Part shown: piece by piece, positions 4,573 through 5,819 of the stretch
How positions within the stretch are numbered: position 1 is the first letter of the stretch
How the letters are laid out: every line of letters starts with the position of its first letter
Assembly: GCA_030698575.1 (NCBI GenBank)
Contig: JAUYMQ010000551.1
Location: 1-5,819 of the forward strand
Length of the DNA stretch: 5,819 bases
Source: Deltaproteobacteria bacterium
Lineage (GTDB): Bacteria; JAUYMQ01
Reading direction: 5' to 3'
The notes under the pieces: generated by a model
What the model was told of the DNA's origin: nothing
Databases searched by the model: none
Seen by the model: the letters and a program-made list of their open reading frames with translations, nothing else
Program-made: the position numbers and the translations under genes

Positions 4573-5819
4573 ATGAGGCGGGCTCTGGCCAGCTTCGGGA
4601 GCATGCTCGCCGGCTTCGCCTGCGCCGGCCTGCTGTTGTTGGTCGGCCCGGTCGATGCGGCGGCCTTCGATCGCATGGTCGTGACTTACGGGCTTCGGGA
4701 GTACGCCGAGTACGACGACAACCTTTTCTTCGCCGTGGAGGGAGAGCCAAAGATCTCCGATGTGGCGATCAATACGGCGCCGGATCTCTCATTCCTTTAC
4801 GACGACGGCAAGACGAGGCTGCTGGGTCGCGCGAGCTACAGACGCGAGAGCTTCATCGACAACAGGGAGGGGAGCGGAAACTACTATTCGTTCAGCGGAG
4901 AGTTCTCGAGGTTGCTGACCGACCAGGTCTCCTTCTCCCTGCTGGGCGGCTACACGAACTACGCCTCGCTCCAGCAGGGCCAGGTGTTGCAGGAGCCGGG
5001 CCAGCGCAACGTGATACGGCCGATCCGGGGCGCGGTGACGGAGGGGACCGTTTTCTCGCCCTCGCTCTCCGTCTTCTGGTCGCGCCGGTTCGGAACGAGC
5101 CTGACCTACGAGGATAACCAGAGTTTTACCGAAGGAGGGCTTGGCCAAATAGGGCGGTCCATCGCGCTGAACGGTTTCTACGGGCTGTCCCGGCGCACGA
5201 CGCTGAGGGGCTTCCTTGTGGCCCAGTCGAACCGGAATTCGCGCCTGCCGCTGGTTGAGAGATCGGACACCGATTCCTTCGCGGCGCGTTTCGGGTTCCA
5301 GCACACGTTCTCCCCGAGGCTGACGGCGGAACTCTCGGCGGGTCCGCAATGGACAAAGGACGTCAACACGCCGCGGAACGTGACCGTGCTTTACAACGGG
5401 ATTACCGAGGTGGTCGTGGATCCGGTCCTGGGGCTCACCGCGCCGGCGTACGTGAGCGAACCAGGGAAGAAGGTGGAGGATACGTCGCTGGGGCTATCCT
5501 TCAGTCTGCAGATGTCCTACCAGCTCGACAAGCGGACCAACCTCGCGCTTTTCGCCGCGCAGGGAACCACGAGCGGCCAGGGCGCAGCGGGGACGCAACT
5601 GACCCAGGAGTTGCAGCTGACCGCCTCGCGGCACTTCGGATCGAAATGGAATCTTTCGGTTCGCGGCGCGTGGCAGAAGCAGTCGAGTGTGACAAAGGAC
5701 GTGTCGATTCTCTTTTTCCCGGTAAACATCGGAGGAATAGTCGTTCAGTCGCCGGACCCGATCACGGGAGAGTTCGCGGCGCTCGACCGCAGGAGTTTCG
5801 ACATCAACGCGCGCCTCGA
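4573..5819 (+). CDS. Outer-membrane beta-barrel protein of an exopolysaccharide locus (partial, 3' end missing)
   Basis: The frame is open from the ATG to the window edge (415 codons seen). It starts with a Sec signal peptide: R2/R3, a hydrophobic core (11-25) and a probable cut after VDA (27-29) or AAA (29-31). The mature part has no helical membrane segment. It consists of alternating polar/hydrophobic strands rich in Tyr, Phe and Ser, separated by turns rich in Gly, Asn and Asp, for example SFSLLGGYTNYAS, GTSLTYEDNQSFT, TLRGFLVAQSN, LSFSLQMSYQLD and NLSVRGAWQKQS. The first strand has the motif EYAEYDDNLFF (43-53), which resembles the start of BBP2-type and PEP-CTERM/EpsL-associated barrel proteins of polysaccharide loci. 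Its position directly after the Wza-like gene supports a role at the outer membrane in polysaccharide export. A GTG at 4552 is in frame, but GGAGG (4557-4561) before the ATG and the clean signal peptide favour 4573. Barrel nature is fairly sure; the exact family and role are inferred. Confidence 0.8.
   Translation, partial: MRRALASFGSMLAGFACAGLLLLVGPVDAAAFDRMVVTYGLREYAEYDDNLFFAVEGEPKISDVAINTAPDLSFLYDDGKTRLLGRASYRRESFIDNREGSGNYYSFSGEFSRLLTDQVSFSLLGGYTNYASLQQGQVLQEPGQRNVIRPIRGAVTEGTVFSPSLSVFWSRRFGTSLTYEDNQSFTEGGLGQIGRSIALNGFYGLSRRTTLRGFLVAQSNRNSRLPLVERSDTDSFAARFGFQHTFSPRLTAELSAGPQWTKDVNTPRNVTVLYNGITEVVVDPVLGLTAPAYVSEPGKKVEDTSLGLSFSLQMSYQLDKRTNLALFAAQGTTSGQGAAGTQLTQELQLTASRHFGSKWNLSVRGAWQKQSSVTKDVSILFFPVNIGGIVVQSPDPITGEFAALDRRSFDINARL

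Noticed and set aside
4789-5349. 186-codon minus-strand open frame opposite the barrel gene
   Set aside because: The plus strand carries a continuous frame with a signal peptide and beta-strand pattern; the minus product looks like G+C-driven noise.
1-5819. CRISPR arrays, tRNA or rRNA genes, insertion sequences
   Set aside because: No regularly spaced repeats, no tRNA- or rRNA-like stretches and no transposase-like frames were seen.

Overview
The window (5819 bases, G+C-rich throughout) comes from the chromosome of a Gram-negative bacterium. It encodes a lipoprotein of the Wza outer-membrane polysaccharide export family and an outer-membrane beta-barrel protein, together with two sigma-54-dependent response regulators. 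The pairing of NtrC-type activators with an exopolysaccharide export locus, and the Fis-type C-termini with an 'ISYKxLLxKxK' recognition helix, fit deltaproteobacterial lineages or related high-G+C phyla (Acidobacteriota, NC10 and similar). No marker gene in the window settles the taxon.

Layout, all genes on the + strand. Left edge (1-80): no complete gene, ending in a good Shine-Dalgarno. 81-1487: response regulator 1 (receiver, AAA+ sigma-54 activator domain, Fis helix-turn-helix). 1488-1799: a 312-base non-coding control region. It starts with a probable intrinsic terminator over the stop codon of regulator 1, continues with three inverted repeats, then holds a near-perfect -24/-12 (sigma-54) promoter at 1703-1720 and a leader stem-loop at 1741-1767. 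1800-3212: response regulator 2, a full-length paralogue of the first. 3339-3878: a small stand-alone GGDEF-like protein with a destroyed active site (ADGRF) but a correctly spaced RxxD inhibitory-site motif. 3918-4517: short Wza-family export lipoprotein. 4573 to the window end: outer-membrane beta-barrel protein, cut by the window edge.

Working model (inference). Regulator 1 and/or regulator 2 binds the palindromes upstream of the -24/-12 promoter and activates regulator 2. No convincing terminator or separate sigma-54 promoter was found between regulator 2 and the genes after it, so the same transcript may continue into the export genes. The degenerate GGDEF protein would be a cyclic-di-GMP receptor controlling polysaccharide synthesis or export after transcription, as PelD does for Pel, although PelD itself is an unrelated membrane protein in overall architecture. 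The Wza-like lipoprotein and the beta-barrel protein would form the outer-membrane end of the secretion route. The co-polymerase/tyrosine kinase (Wzc-like) and glycosyltransferases usually found in such loci would lie beyond the right edge.
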